Source of the DNA: JAVVHH01 sp963835135
GTDB taxonomy: Bacteria; Pseudomonadota; Alphaproteobacteria; Acetobacterales; Acetobacteraceae
Assembly: GCA_963835135.1 (NCBI GenBank)
Contig: CAWIEF010000004.1
Location: 1 to 64,000, forward strand
DNA length: 64,000 nucleotides
Direction of reading: 5' to 3'
The position numbers and the translations under genes are program-made. The first letter of the stretch is position 1. Every line of letters starts with the position of its first letter. This document shows positions 35,237 through 44,699 of the stretch, one piece after another. The notes below the pieces were generated by a model. That model was given only the letters and a program-made list of their open reading frames with translations, was not told where the DNA came from and made no database searches.

Positions 35237-38200
35237 ATGACGATGCAGATGTCCCGCCGGACGATGCTGAAGGGCGTCGGCGCCGGTCTCGCGGTCTCGT
35301 CGCTCGGTTCGCTCGGCTTCGCCGCACTCGAGCCCGCCATGGCCGCGTCCGTGCGCGCCTACAAGCTCGCTCAGACCCGCGAGACGCGCAACACCTGCCC
35401 ATACTGCTCCGTCGCCTGCGGCGTGATCATGTATAGCCTCGGCGACAAGTCCAAGAACGCCCGCGCCTCCGTCCTGCACATCGAGGGCGACCCAGACCAC
35501 CCCGTCAACCGCGGCACGCTCTGCCCCAAGGGTGCCGGGCTGCTCGACTTCGTGCACTCCGAGACCCGCACCAAATATCCAATGTATCGCGCTCCCGGCA
35601 CCTCCGAGATGAAGCGCGTCTCCTGGGATTGGGCGCTCGACCGCATCGCCCGCCTGCTCAAGGATGACCGCGACCGCAACTTCGTCGCCAACTCCAACGA
35701 CGTTACCGTCAACCGCTGGATCACCACCGGCTTCCTCGGCGCCTCGGCCACCACCAACGAGACCGCCTACCTCACCTACAAAGTCGTCCGCAGCATGGGT
35801 GCCCTGGTCTTCGATAACCAAGCCAGGGTGTGACACGGTCCTTCGGTAGCCAGTTTGGCTCCAGCATTCGGACGCGGCGCGATGACCAACCATTGGGCGG
35901 ACATCAAGTTTGCGGACGTCGTCGTGGTCATGGGCGGCAACTCGGCCGAGGCGCACCCGTGCGGCTTCAAGTGGGTCATCGAGGCTAAGGTCAAGAACAA
36001 GGCCAAGCTGGTTGTCATCGACCCGCGCTTCACTCGCACCGCCTCCGTCGCCGACATCTACTGCCCCATCCGTCCGGGCACCGACATCGCCTTCCTCAAC
36101 GCCGTCACCAAATACCTGCTGGACAACGACAAGCTGCAGCACGAGTACGTCAAGGCGTACACCAATTGCGGCTACATCATTAAAGAGGGCTTCGGCTTCC
36201 AGGACGGCCTCTTCACCGGCTACAACGAAGAGCTGCGCGACTACGACAAGTCCACCTGGGAATACGAGATCGGCCCCGACGGCTTCGCCAAGGTCGATCC
36301 GACCCTGCAACACCCGCGCTGCGTCATGCAGCTCCTCAAGCAGCACGTCGCCCAATACACGCCCGAACTCGTCGAGCGCATCTGCGGCTCACCAAAGGCC
36401 AAGTTCCTCGAAATCTGCGAGCTCATCGCCACGACCAGCGTGCCGGACCGCACGATGTCGTCGCTCTATGCGCTCGGCTGGACCCACCATAGCAAGGGCT
36501 CGCAGAACATCCGCGCGATGACCATCGTGCAGATGCTGCTCGGCAACATCGGCATGCTCGGCGGCGGGCTGAACGCACTCCGCGGCCACTCCAACATCCA
36601 GGGCCTGACCGATCTCGGCCTGATGAGCAACCTGCTGCCGGGCTACATGAACCTGCCGCAGGAACGCGAACCGACGCTCGCCGACTACATGAGCACCAAG
36701 CGCTTCAAGCCGCTGCGTCCCGGCCAGACCAGCTATTGGCAGAATTACAGCAAGTTTTTCGTCTCGTTCCAAAAGGCGTTCTACGGCAAGGCCGCCACAG
36801 CCGAGAACGATTGGGCCTACGACTACCTGCCCAAGCTCGACGTCCCCGCCTACGACGTGCTCCGCGCTTTCGAGATGGCCATCGAGGGCAAGATCAACGG
36901 CTATGTCATCCAGGGCTTCAACCCGCTGATGACGTTCCCGAACCGCGCCAAGATGACCGACGCGTTCAGCAAGATGAAGTTCATCGTCGTGATGGACCCC
37001 TTGCAGACCGAGACCGCCCGCTTCTGGCAGAACGAGGGCGACTACAACGACGTCGATCCGAGCGCCATCCAGACCGAAGTGTTCGAGCTGCCCACCACCT
37101 GCTTCGCCGAGGACGAGGGCTCGCTCAGCAACTCGAGCCGCTGGCTGCAATGGCACTGGGCCGCGCAGGAGCCTCCCGCGGAAGCACGGCCCGACACCGA
37201 GATCATGGCCGCGCTCCATCGCCGCATCAAGGCGCTCTATCAGAAGGAGGGCGGCGCCTTCCCCGACCCGATCCTCAACGTCAACTGGCCCTACGAGCTC
37301 GCCGAGAGCCCGCGCCCCGACGAGTTGGCGCGCGAGATCAACGGCTACGCCCTGGCCGACATTCAAGACCCGGGCGGTGCCCCCATCGCGGCCGGCAAAC
37401 AGTTGGACGGCTTCGCCCAGCTTAAGGACGACGGCACCACCGCCTGCGGCTGCTGGGTCTATTCCGGCTGCTATACTGAGAAGGGCAACCAGATGGCCCG
37501 GCGCGACAACGCCGACCCGGGCGACCGCGGCATCGCGCCGAACTGGGCCTGGGCCTGGCCCGCCAACCGCCGCATCCTCTACAACCGCGCCTCCTGCGAC
37601 CCGCAGGGCAAGCCCTGGGCGGAACGCAAGAAGCTGATCGAGTGGAACGGCTCCCGCTGGGTCGGCTTCGACGTGCCCGATTACGGCCCCACGGTGGCGC
37701 CGGACAAAAATGTCGGCCCCTTCATCATGAACCCGGAAGGCGTCGCCCGCCTCTTCACCCGCGGCCTCATGCGCGACGGCCCGTTCCCAGCCCATTACGA
37801 GCCGTTCGAATCGCCACAGGTGAACCTCACCGCGCCCAAGATCCGCGGCAACCCGGCATCCCGCATTTTCAAGCGCGACCTGGCCCAACTCGGTAATGCA
37901 ACCGACTACCCCTACGCCGCCACCTCCTACCGGCTGACCGAGCACTTCCACTTCTGGACCAAGCACGCCCGCGTCAATGCCATCCTGCAGCCGGAGTTCT
38001 TCGTCGAGATCTCCGAGCAGCTCGCCGCCGAGAAAGGCGTCAGCCGTGGCGACTGGGTGCGGGTCTGGAGCCCGCGCGGTTCGCTCAAGGCCAAGGCCGT
38101 CGTCACCAAGCGGATCAAGCCGCTGATGTGCGACGGCAAGGCCGTCCACGTCGTCGGCATCCCGCACCATTTCGGCTTCACCGGCTCGACCAAGCCCGGC

Positions 38201-38317
38201 TTCGGCCCGAACACGCTGACCCCCGTCGTGGGCGACGCCAACATCGAGACGCCGGAGTTCAAGGCCTGGCTGGTCAACCTGGAACGCACCACGCCGCCCG
38301 TCGGCCCGGTCGCGTAG
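35237..38317 (+). CDS. fdoG: Selenocysteine-containing formate dehydrogenase, catalytic alpha subunit
   Basis: A 1026-residue molybdopterin enzyme of the FdnG/FdoG type, oxidising formate to CO2. The leader has a twin-arginine motif (SRRTMLK). C54, C57, C61 and C96 bind the 4Fe-4S cluster. An in-frame TGA at 35831-35833 (codon 199) is flanked by DNQARV and HGPSVASLAP, the same context as the Sec residue in E. coli FdnG. The frame then continues unbroken to TAG 38315, so TGA encodes selenocysteine, the Mo ligand. GGGAG precedes ATG 35237. The Fe-S and cytochrome b subunits follow directly. The mature enzyme should face the periplasm. Confidence 0.96.
35834..35870 (+). promoter_or_regulatory. 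Bacterial SECIS hairpin
   Basis: Just downstream of the TGA codon, AGCCA (35848-35852) and TGGCT (35856-35860) pair around the loop GTT, extended by GG/CC below. The loop G is 20 bases after TGA. The layout follows the E. coli fdnG SECIS (stem, then a G-U loop read by SelB). Confidence 0.8.
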
Positions 38318-38327
38318 GGGAGGGGGC

Positions 38328-39233
38328 ATGACCGACTACACCTCGCTCGACATTGTCCAGCGCTCCGCCTCCACCGATCAACCCCCGACCGTGCGCAGCA
38401 AGGCGGAGGTCGCCAAGCTCATCGACGTCACCCGCTGCATCGGCTGCAAGGCCTGCCAGGTCGCCTGCCAGGAATGGAACGACATCCGCGACGGCGTCGG
38501 CGAGAACACCGGCGTCTACGACAACCCGCACGACCTCTCGGCCAAGACCTGGACCTTGATGCGGTTCACCGAATACGAGGCCACGCCCGAAAGCGGCCTC
38601 GAGTTCCTGATCCGTAAGGACGGCTGCATGCACTGCTCCGACCCGGGTTGCCTCAAGGCCTGCCCATCGCCCGGCGCGATCGTGCAGTACGCCAACGGCA
38701 TCGTCGACTTCGTCGAAGAGAACTGCATCGGCTGCGGCTACTGCGTGAAGGGCTGCCCCTTCAATATCCCCCGCATCTCGCAAGAGGACCGCAAGGCCTA
38801 CAAGTGCACGCTCTGCTCCGACCGGGTCGCGGTCGGCCAGGCGCCGGCCTGCGCCAAGGCCTGCCCGACCGGCGCCATCATGTTCGGCACCAAGGAGGCG
38901 ATGATCGAGCAGGCCGACAGCCGCATCGTCGACCTCAACAGCCGCGGCTTCGACAAGGCCGGTCTCTACAACCCGCTCGGCGTCGGCGGCACGCATGTCA
39001 TGTATGTGCTGCACCACGCCGACAAGCCGGAGATCTACGCCGGGCTGCCCAACAACCCGCGCATCTCGCCGCTGGTGACGTTCTGGAAGGGCGGCTTCAA
39101 GGTGCTTGGCCTGGCCGGCCTCGCCTTCACCGCCATCGGCGGCTTCCTGCACTACATCACCGCCGGACCCGACGAAGTGCCGCAAGCCGAGGAGCAGGAA
39201 GCGGCCAAGGAAGCGGAGGACTTCATCAAGTGA
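38328..39233 (+). CDS. fdoH: Formate dehydrogenase Fe-S (beta) subunit
   Basis: A 301-residue electron-transfer subunit with four ferredoxin-type 4Fe-4S motifs: CIGCKACQVAC, CMHCSDPGCLKAC, CIGCGYCVKGC and CTLCSDRVAVG...CAKAC. A single C-terminal transmembrane helix (about 255-275) anchors it to the membrane, followed by an acidic tail. It relays electrons from the alpha subunit to the cytochrome b subunit. It begins 10 bp after fdoG, and its stop overlaps the next start (GTGA). Confidence 0.95.
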   Translation: MTDYTSLDIVQRSASTDQPPTVRSKAEVAKLIDVTRCIGCKACQVACQEWNDIRDGVGENTGVYDNPHDLSAKTWTLMRFTEYEATPESGLEFLIRKDGCMHCSDPGCLKACPSPGAIVQYANGIVDFVEENCIGCGYCVKGCPFNIPRISQEDRKAYKCTLCSDRVAVGQAPACAKACPTGAIMFGTKEAMIEQADSRIVDLNSRGFDKAGLYNPLGVGGTHVMYVLHHADKPEIYAGLPNNPRISPLVTFWKGGFKVLGLAGLAFTAIGGFLHYITAGPDEVPQAEEQEAAKEAEDFIK

Positions 39234-39904
39234 GCGTCACGGCGCCAGAGCTCGAGCGGGAGGTCCTCGTCTCGCGCTACAGCGGCGTCCAGCGCGTCAA
39301 TCACTGGATCACCGCGGCGCTGTTCACCCTGCTCGGCCTCAGCGGCCTGGCCATGTTTTCTCCCTACTTGTTCTTCCTCACCGGCCTGTTCGGCGGCGGC
39401 CAGTCCACCCGCGCCGTCCACCCCTGGTTCGGCGTCGCGCTGATGCTCAGCTTCGCCGTGCTGTTTCTGCGCTTCTGGCGCCTCAACCTGCCCAACCGCG
39501 ACGATGTCCTCTGGATGCGTCGGCTCGGCGACATCGTGCAAAACCGCCACGACCGTCTGCCCGCCATCGGCAAGTACAATGCCGGCCAGAAGGGCGTGTT
39601 CTGGTCGCAGACCGCGCTGATCCTCGTCATGTTCCTCAGCGGTCTGGTGATCTGGGACCAGTATTTTTTCACCTACACCGGTATCGATCAGAAGCGTTGG
39701 GCGCTGCTGTCCCACTCGCTCGCCGCCATTGCCGCCATCACCATCATCATGGTGCACATCTACGCCGGCCTGTGGATCCGCGGCACCAGCCGCGCCATGA
39801 TCCGCGGCAGCGTCACCGGCGGCTGGGCCATGCGGCACCATCGCAAATGGTTCCGCCAAGCCACCAAGGGCGGCGACGTGCACCGCGACACCGGGCACGG
39901 CTGA
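39230..39904 (+). CDS. fdoI: Formate dehydrogenase cytochrome b556 (gamma) subunit
   Basis: A 224-residue integral membrane protein with about four helices. It starts at GTG 39230 (overlapping fdoH) with YSGVQRVNHWITAALF, the first haem-binding His region. The His pair of the last helix is in LLSHSLAAIAAITIIMVHIY. It takes electrons from the Fe-S subunit through two b haems to quinone. With fdoG and fdoH it forms a respiratory formate:quinone oxidoreductase. Confidence 0.93.
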   Translation: MSVTAPELEREVLVSRYSGVQRVNHWITAALFTLLGLSGLAMFSPYLFFLTGLFGGGQSTRAVHPWFGVALMLSFAVLFLRFWRLNLPNRDDVLWMRRLGDIVQNRHDRLPAIGKYNAGQKGVFWSQTALILVMFLSGLVIWDQYFFTYTGIDQKRWALLSHSLAAIAAITIIMVHIYAGLWIRGTSRAMIRGSVTGGWAMRHHRKWFRQATKGGDVHRDTGHG

Positions 39905-39911
39905 ACCGGTT

Positions 39912-40862
39912 TTGCCGCGCAATCGCCGCGAGCCGCTCGACCCCGGCGCGGCCTTCACCGCCGTACAGCCCGACCCCTCCCAGGTCGGCGGCGTCGCCGA
40001 AGCGCCGTTCGTGCGCCTGCCCGATCCCGCCACCATGTTCGCCGCCCGGGCCTCCCGCCTTCGGGCGGTGGCGGACGCACACACGCTGGCGCCGTATCTG
40101 CTGTTCCTCGCCGGGGTCGTAGACGTCCAGGCCCGCGCAGTCGCCGCGCTACCGCCGCCGGAGCTACCCCCCGCATCGCAGCTCGCCTTGGCGGCCGAGC
40201 ACGCGATGCCGCCGCTGGGCGGCCAACCCCGCCAAGGCGACCCGGCTTTCGCCGCGACACTCGCGTGGCTGCTCGACCAACTCGATCTGTCCGCCGCGCC
40301 CGAGGCCGCCCAAGCCGCCGCCACGGTCGTCCGCGCCATGCCGGACGCCGAACGCGACGCGCTGGCCGCCGATATCCTCGCCGGCGCCTATCCGCTCGAC
40401 CGTGTTGCCGAGACCCTGTTCGTCGCCGCCGCCCTCCAGGTCCATCTGTCGCGCCTGGCCACCCGCCTCGACGCGACCACGGTGCTACCCTCGGCCGAGG
40501 GCGTCTGCCCGGCCTGCGGCGGTGCGCCGGTCAGCAGCCTCGTCGTCGGTTGGACCGCCGCCAGCAAGGCCCGCTACTGCGCCTGCTCCCTCTGCGGCAC
40601 GCTGTGGAACCACGTCCGCATCAAATGCACCGCCTGCGGCTCCACCGACGGCATCGCCTACTACACGATCGAGGACGGCTCCAAGACGGTCGGTGTCGAG
40701 ACCTGCACGACCTGCCGCTCCTACATCAAGCACATGCAGCAGCACGAGGACCGCGCCCTCGACCCGGTCGCCGACGACGTCGCCACCTACGCCTTGGACC
40801 TCCTGGCGCGCGAGCAGGATTTCCGCCGCTCCGGCCTCAACCCGCTTTTCCTGACCGGCTGA
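39912..40862 (+). CDS. fdhE: Formate dehydrogenase accessory protein FdhE
   Basis: A 316-residue cytoplasmic protein needed for maturation of respiratory formate dehydrogenases. The C-terminal rubredoxin-like part has four CxxC pairs: C199/C202, C225/C228, C239/C242 and C265/C268, the iron-binding pattern of FdhE. The front half is helical and alanine-rich. TTG 39912 is the only reasonable start in frame; the ribosome site is weak. It follows fdoI by 7 bp. No fdhD is in the window, so sulfuration of the cofactor must depend on a gene elsewhere. Confidence 0.9.
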   Translation: MPRNRREPLDPGAAFTAVQPDPSQVGGVAEAPFVRLPDPATMFAARASRLRAVADAHTLAPYLLFLAGVVDVQARAVAALPPPELPPASQLALAAEHAMPPLGGQPRQGDPAFAATLAWLLDQLDLSAAPEAAQAAATVVRAMPDAERDALAADILAGAYPLDRVAETLFVAAALQVHLSRLATRLDATTVLPSAEGVCPACGGAPVSSLVVGWTAASKARYCACSLCGTLWNHVRIKCTACGSTDGIAYYTIEDGSKTVGVETCTTCRSYIKHMQQHEDRALDPVADDVATYALDLLAREQDFRRSGLNPLFLTG

Positions 40863-40863
40863 G

Positions 40864-41625
40864 ATGCTTGCCCGCTTGCGCGACCGGTTGCGGACGCTGG
40901 TCCCCCCCGAAGTGCAGCTCGACCGCGCCCGCACTTTCAGCCGCGCCGGCCGCATCGCGGAGGCGCTGGCGATCTGGATCCCTCTGGCCGAGGCCGGCAT
41001 CCCTCGCGCGCAGACCAATCTCGGTGCCTGCTACGCCACCGGCGCCGGCGTCCCCGTGGACCTGCAGGCCGCCCGGCTCTGGCTGCAGCGCGGCGCCGAG
41101 GCCGGCGACCGCCTCGGCCAGCGTAATCTCGGCTCCCTGCTCCTGCCGCACGACGCCGCCGCCGCCGCGGCCTGGTATCGCCGCGCTGCCGAGGCCGGAG
41201 ACGCCGAAAGCCAAGACCAGCTCAGCCGCATGCTGCTGTCCGGCGACGGAATTCCCGCCGACCCGGCCGAAGCCCGCCACTGGGCCGCCGCCGCCGCCGA
41301 GCAGGGCGTGCCCGCTGCCGCCGCCCGCCTCGGCACCATGTGCCACGACGCCGCCGGCGGCCCGCGCGACCCGCTCGAGGCCGTCCGCTGGTGGCGCGTC
41401 GCCGCCCAAGCCGGTGACGGCGACTCCGCCGCCCGCCTCGGCGCCGCGCTGCACTTGGGACAAGGCATCCGCGAAGATCAGGTCGAGGCGATGGCATGGC
41501 TCCTCCTCGCCTCCGCCCGCCACAGCATCCTAGTGCGCGCCTTCTTCACCAAGGTTCGCGACCTCCTCACCCCCGCCCAGCTCGCCGCGGCCCAGGAACT
41601 CGCGCGGAGCTTCGGCGCTTCCTGA
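40864..41625 (+). CDS. Sel1-like repeat protein
   Basis: A 253-residue cytoplasmic protein made of about five Sel1-like (TPR-type) helical repeats. Recognisable units include AQTNLGACYATGAGVPVDLQAARLW, SQDQLSRMLLSGDGIPADPAEARHW (both repeats given in part) and AARLGAALHLGQGIREDQVEA. Such proteins act as scaffolds in complexes. It begins one base after the fdhE stop, so it is probably expressed with the formate dehydrogenase genes, perhaps aiding assembly; that is inference. No signal peptide. Confidence 0.82.
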   Translation: MLARLRDRLRTLVPPEVQLDRARTFSRAGRIAEALAIWIPLAEAGIPRAQTNLGACYATGAGVPVDLQAARLWLQRGAEAGDRLGQRNLGSLLLPHDAAAAAAWYRRAAEAGDAESQDQLSRMLLSGDGIPADPAEARHWAAAAAEQGVPAAAARLGTMCHDAAGGPRDPLEAVRWWRVAAQAGDGDSAARLGAALHLGQGIREDQVEAMAWLLLASARHSILVRAFFTKVRDLLTPAQLAAAQELARSFGAS

Positions 41626-41670
41626 CCCGCCAGCCCTGACAATCCGGCCCGCCGCGCCGATATCCCGTCC

Positions 41671-42714
41671 GTGTCGCGCCCCTGGATTCCCCGCTTCGTT
41701 CTCGCCACCCCGTCCGCTCTCGCGTGGCCCGAGGGCGCTGCCATCGTCGAGCGCGCCGCCGCCCTCGGCGCCGAAGTGATCCGCCTGCGCGCCGACCGCC
41801 TCACCGGCCTGCCCGACGCCTATCGCGACGCCAAGCGCACCCTCGCCGTCGTGACCGCCAGCCCGAGCCGGCGCCGTCTCCAGCCGATCCCGCCATCCGC
41901 CGACTGGCGCTTCGACCTCGCCGAAGGATGCCCCGCGCACTGCTCCTACTGCTACCTGGCCGGCTCGCTCGCCGGGCCGCCGATCATCCGCGCCTACGCC
42001 AATCTGCCCGAGATCCTTGCCGAATTGCCGCAAGCCCTGGGGCAGGGCTCCGTCACCTCCGCCTCCGCCGCGCGCGCCCACGAGGGCACCACCTTCGAGT
42101 GCTCCTGCTACACCGACCCGTTGGCGCTCGAGCACCTCACCGGCCATCTCGCCGCTTGCATCACCAGGTTCGGCGCCTGGGACGCCCCCGTCCAGCTCCG
42201 CTTTACGACGAAGTTCGACGCCGTCGAGCCGCTCCTCGGCCTGCCGCACCATGGCCGCACCCGGGTCCGCTTCTCGGTCAACGCCCGCGAGGCCGAGCGC
42301 CACGAGGGCGGCGCGCCCCGCATGCCGCAGCGCCTCGCCGCCCTTCGCGCCATGGCCTCGGCCGGCTACCCGGTCGGCCTGACCGTCGCCCCCATCCTGC
42401 AGTTCCCGGGCTGGCCGGAGGCCTACGACAGGTTGTTCGCCGAGGTCGCCACGTCGCTCGAGGACGTGCCCGGGGTGGACCTGACCGCCGAGCTCATCAC
42501 CCACCGCTTCACGCCCAAGTCGAAGGACATCCTCACCGGCTGGTACCCCGGCAGCCCGCTCGAGATGGACGCCGACCAGCGCAGCCGGAAGACGACCAAG
42601 TTCGGCTCCGTCAAATACGTCTATAAGCGTGACGACATGCTCACCATGCGCACGACGATCGAAGCGTCGGTCGCACGGTGGCTGCCAGCGGCACGGCTGT
42701 TATACTGGACATAG
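41671..42714 (+). CDS. Spore-photoproduct-lyase-like radical SAM protein
   Basis: A 347-residue radical SAM protein. The cluster cysteines are C87, C91 and C94 (GCPAHCSYCYL), the spacing of the SPL family. Later text (ECSCYTDPLALEHLTGHL, LRFTTKFDAV, RVRFSVNA, PILQFPGWPEAYDRLF and ITHRFTPKSKD) is typical of the SplB-like proteins found in non-sporulating bacteria. A DNA-photoproduct repair role is plausible but unproven in these organisms. GTG start at 41671. It ends 6 bp from the convergent TctA gene, whose stop is at 42721. Confidence 0.82.
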   Translation: MSRPWIPRFVLATPSALAWPEGAAIVERAAALGAEVIRLRADRLTGLPDAYRDAKRTLAVVTASPSRRRLQPIPPSADWRFDLAEGCPAHCSYCYLAGSLAGPPIIRAYANLPEILAELPQALGQGSVTSASAARAHEGTTFECSCYTDPLALEHLTGHLAACITRFGAWDAPVQLRFTTKFDAVEPLLGLPHHGRTRVRFSVNAREAERHEGGAPRMPQRLAALRAMASAGYPVGLTVAPILQFPGWPEAYDRLFAEVATSLEDVPGVDLTAELITHRFTPKSKDILTGWYPGSPLEMDADQRSRKTTKFGSVKYVYKRDDMLTMRTTIEASVARWLPAARLLYWT

Positions 42715-42720
42715 TCCACG

Positions 42721-44247
42721 CTAATCGAAGGCAGCCTCCGGGATGGCGATCGGCGGCTTCTTCGCTCGCGTCGCGGCATACGCCTGGCCCAAGATCAATA
42801 GCGCGCACAGGCCGAGAAACACCGCGCTGATAGGCCGGTCGATGAACGTCGACATCGCGCCCCGTGACAGCAGCAGCGACCGGCGGAAGTTCTCCTCCAG
42901 CCGCGGCCCCAGCACGAACCCGAGCAGGATCGGCGCCGGCTCGAACCCGAGTTGCAGCAGCAGGTAGCCGAACGCCCCGAACCCCAGCGTCGCCACCACG
43001 TCGAACATCTCGTTGCGCGCCGCGAACACGCCGATGCACACGAAGAACAGCGCCGTCGGATACAGATACCGATACGGCACGCTCAGCAGCTTGACCCAGA
43101 TCCCGATCATCGGGACGTTCAGCACCACCAGGATCAGGTTGCCGATCCAGAACGAGGCGATCAGCCCCCAGAAGATGTCCGGCTGCTCGACGATCAGCCG
43201 TGGCCCCGGCTGGATGCCGTGGATCATCAGCGCGCCCAGCAGCAGCGCCATCACCGCGTCACCCGGGATGCCCAAGCTCATGGTCGGGATGAAATCCCCC
43301 TGCACCGCCGAATGCGTCGAGGCCTCCGGCGCCGCCACCCCCTCGATCGCCCCGTGCCCGAACCGGCCTGGCGTCTTGCTGATCTTCTTCTCCGTCGCAT
43401 ACGCGATGAACGACGCGATCGTCGGCCCCGTCCCCGGAATGAGCGAACAGAGGCTGCCGATCACGGTCCCGCGCAGCACCGGCGGTAGCGCCTGGCGCAG
43501 ATCCGCCCGGCTCGGCCGCAGGTCGCGGAACCCCAGTTTGACCTTCGTCGTCCCCTCCGGATTGACCGCGTTCACGCTCTTGAGGAACTCGGCGATGCCG
43601 AACAGCCCCAGCGACACCGTCACCAGCTCCAGCCCGTCCGACAATTCGAGCTGGCCAAAGGTGAAGCGCTCGTTGCCGGTGTTCACGTCCGTGCCCACCA
43701 GGCTCAGCAGGATGCCGAGCAGCGTCATCGCGATGCCTTTGATCGGCGATCCCTTCGCCAGCGTCGCGCCGGCGAGCAGGCCGAGAAGCATCAGCGAACA
43801 GATCTCCTGCGGCCCGAAGCTGAACGCGATCCGCGCGATGTACGGGGCCATGAAGATCATCTGCATGATCCCGAACGCCGCCCCGATCACCGCCGCCAGC
43901 ATCGTGATCCCCAGCGCCACGCCGCCGCGCCCCTGCTTGGTCATCGGAAACCCGTCGAGGCACGTCACGGCATGCGGCGGGTGGCACGGCAGGTTCAGCA
44001 GGATCGAGCAGATCGCCCCGCCATACTGCGCGCCGTAATAGATGCCCGACAGCATCAGCAGCGCGGCCACCGGATGCATCGAGAACGTCAGCGGCAGCAG
44101 GATCGAGATGGTCGACAGCACGCCCATCCCGGGCAGCACGCCCACCATGTTGCCGACGAACACCCCGAAGAAGCACCACATCAGGTTGTGCGGCTCGAGC
44201 GCCACCGAGAACCCGTGCACCAAGCCGAGCAGACCAGCGTCGATCAC
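42721..44247 (-). CDS. tctA: Tripartite tricarboxylate transporter, large permease TctA
   Basis: A 508-residue membrane protein with about 12 helices. It bears the repeated TctA hallmark GVLPGMG (near 38) and its partner SLIPGTGPTIASFIAYATEK (near 270), plus YYGAQYGGAICSILLNLPC. With TctB and the TctC binding protein it imports carboxylates using the ion gradient. It ends the minus-strand operon led by the TetR gene and overlaps tctB by four bases. Confidence 0.93.
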   Translation of the reverse strand: MIDAGLLGLVHGFSVALEPHNLMWCFFGVFVGNMVGVLPGMGVLSTISILLPLTFSMHPVAALLMLSGIYYGAQYGGAICSILLNLPCHPPHAVTCLDGFPMTKQGRGGVALGITMLAAVIGAAFGIMQMIFMAPYIARIAFSFGPQEICSLMLLGLLAGATLAKGSPIKGIAMTLLGILLSLVGTDVNTGNERFTFGQLELSDGLELVTVSLGLFGIAEFLKSVNAVNPEGTTKVKLGFRDLRPSRADLRQALPPVLRGTVIGSLCSLIPGTGPTIASFIAYATEKKISKTPGRFGHGAIEGVAAPEASTHSAVQGDFIPTMSLGIPGDAVMALLLGALMIHGIQPGPRLIVEQPDIFWGLIASFWIGNLILVVLNVPMIGIWVKLLSVPYRYLYPTALFFVCIGVFAARNEMFDVVATLGFGAFGYLLLQLGFEPAPILLGFVLGPRLEENFRRSLLLSRGAMSTFIDRPISAVFLGLCALLILGQAYAATRAKKPPIAIPEAAFD

Positions 44248-44699
44248 TGCAGCACCCCGCGCAGGATGGGGAACTGTACCTGCAGCCCGTAGCGGAACAG
44301 CACGATGGCGAACGCCGTCACCGCCGCGCCCAGCGCCACCGCTTCCCTCAGCCGCGTCCCCCGTGTCCCGAGCGCGCCGACGGACACGCAGGCGAACGTT
44401 GCCGGCGCCAGCCCGGCCCGGTTCGCCAGCAGCACGAACAACGCCACTGCTGCAACGATCGCCGCCGCGCCCCGCCAGTTCGGCGCCTGGATGCCATGGC
44501 CCGGCCCGGCCGGCCGCATCAGCGCCATCGCCGCGCCCATCACGATCATCCCCGCCCCGAGCATCACCGGAAAGAAGCCCGAGCCCATCGCGGTCAGGCT
44601 GCCGATCCCATATTGCGCGCCCTCGTAGATCGCCCCGCCCCCGATCGCCGCCACCAGCAACCCGGCGTAATGCTCCCGATGCCGCTCGAACCCGGTCAT
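44244..44699 (-). CDS. tctB: Tripartite tricarboxylate transporter, small permease TctB
   Basis: A 151-residue membrane protein with four helices, matching TctB in size and in text (IGSLTAMGSGFFPVMLGAGM near residue 33, and a long second hydrophobic half). ATG 44699 overlaps the stop of the enolase-family gene by four bases, and its own stop overlaps tctA by four. It completes the TctAB membrane pair. Confidence 0.88.
   Translation of the reverse strand: MTGFERHREHYAGLLVAAIGGGAIYEGAQYGIGSLTAMGSGFFPVMLGAGMIVMGAAMALMRPAGPGHGIQAPNWRGAAAIVAAVALFVLLANRAGLAPATFACVSVGALGTRGTRLREAVALGAAVTAFAIVLFRYGLQVQFPILRGVLQ

Noticed and set aside
36389..38329. Long open frame antisense to the formate dehydrogenase gene
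   Set aside because: It is a shadow frame caused by GC-rich codons; it has no family features, while the plus strand is clearly fdoG.
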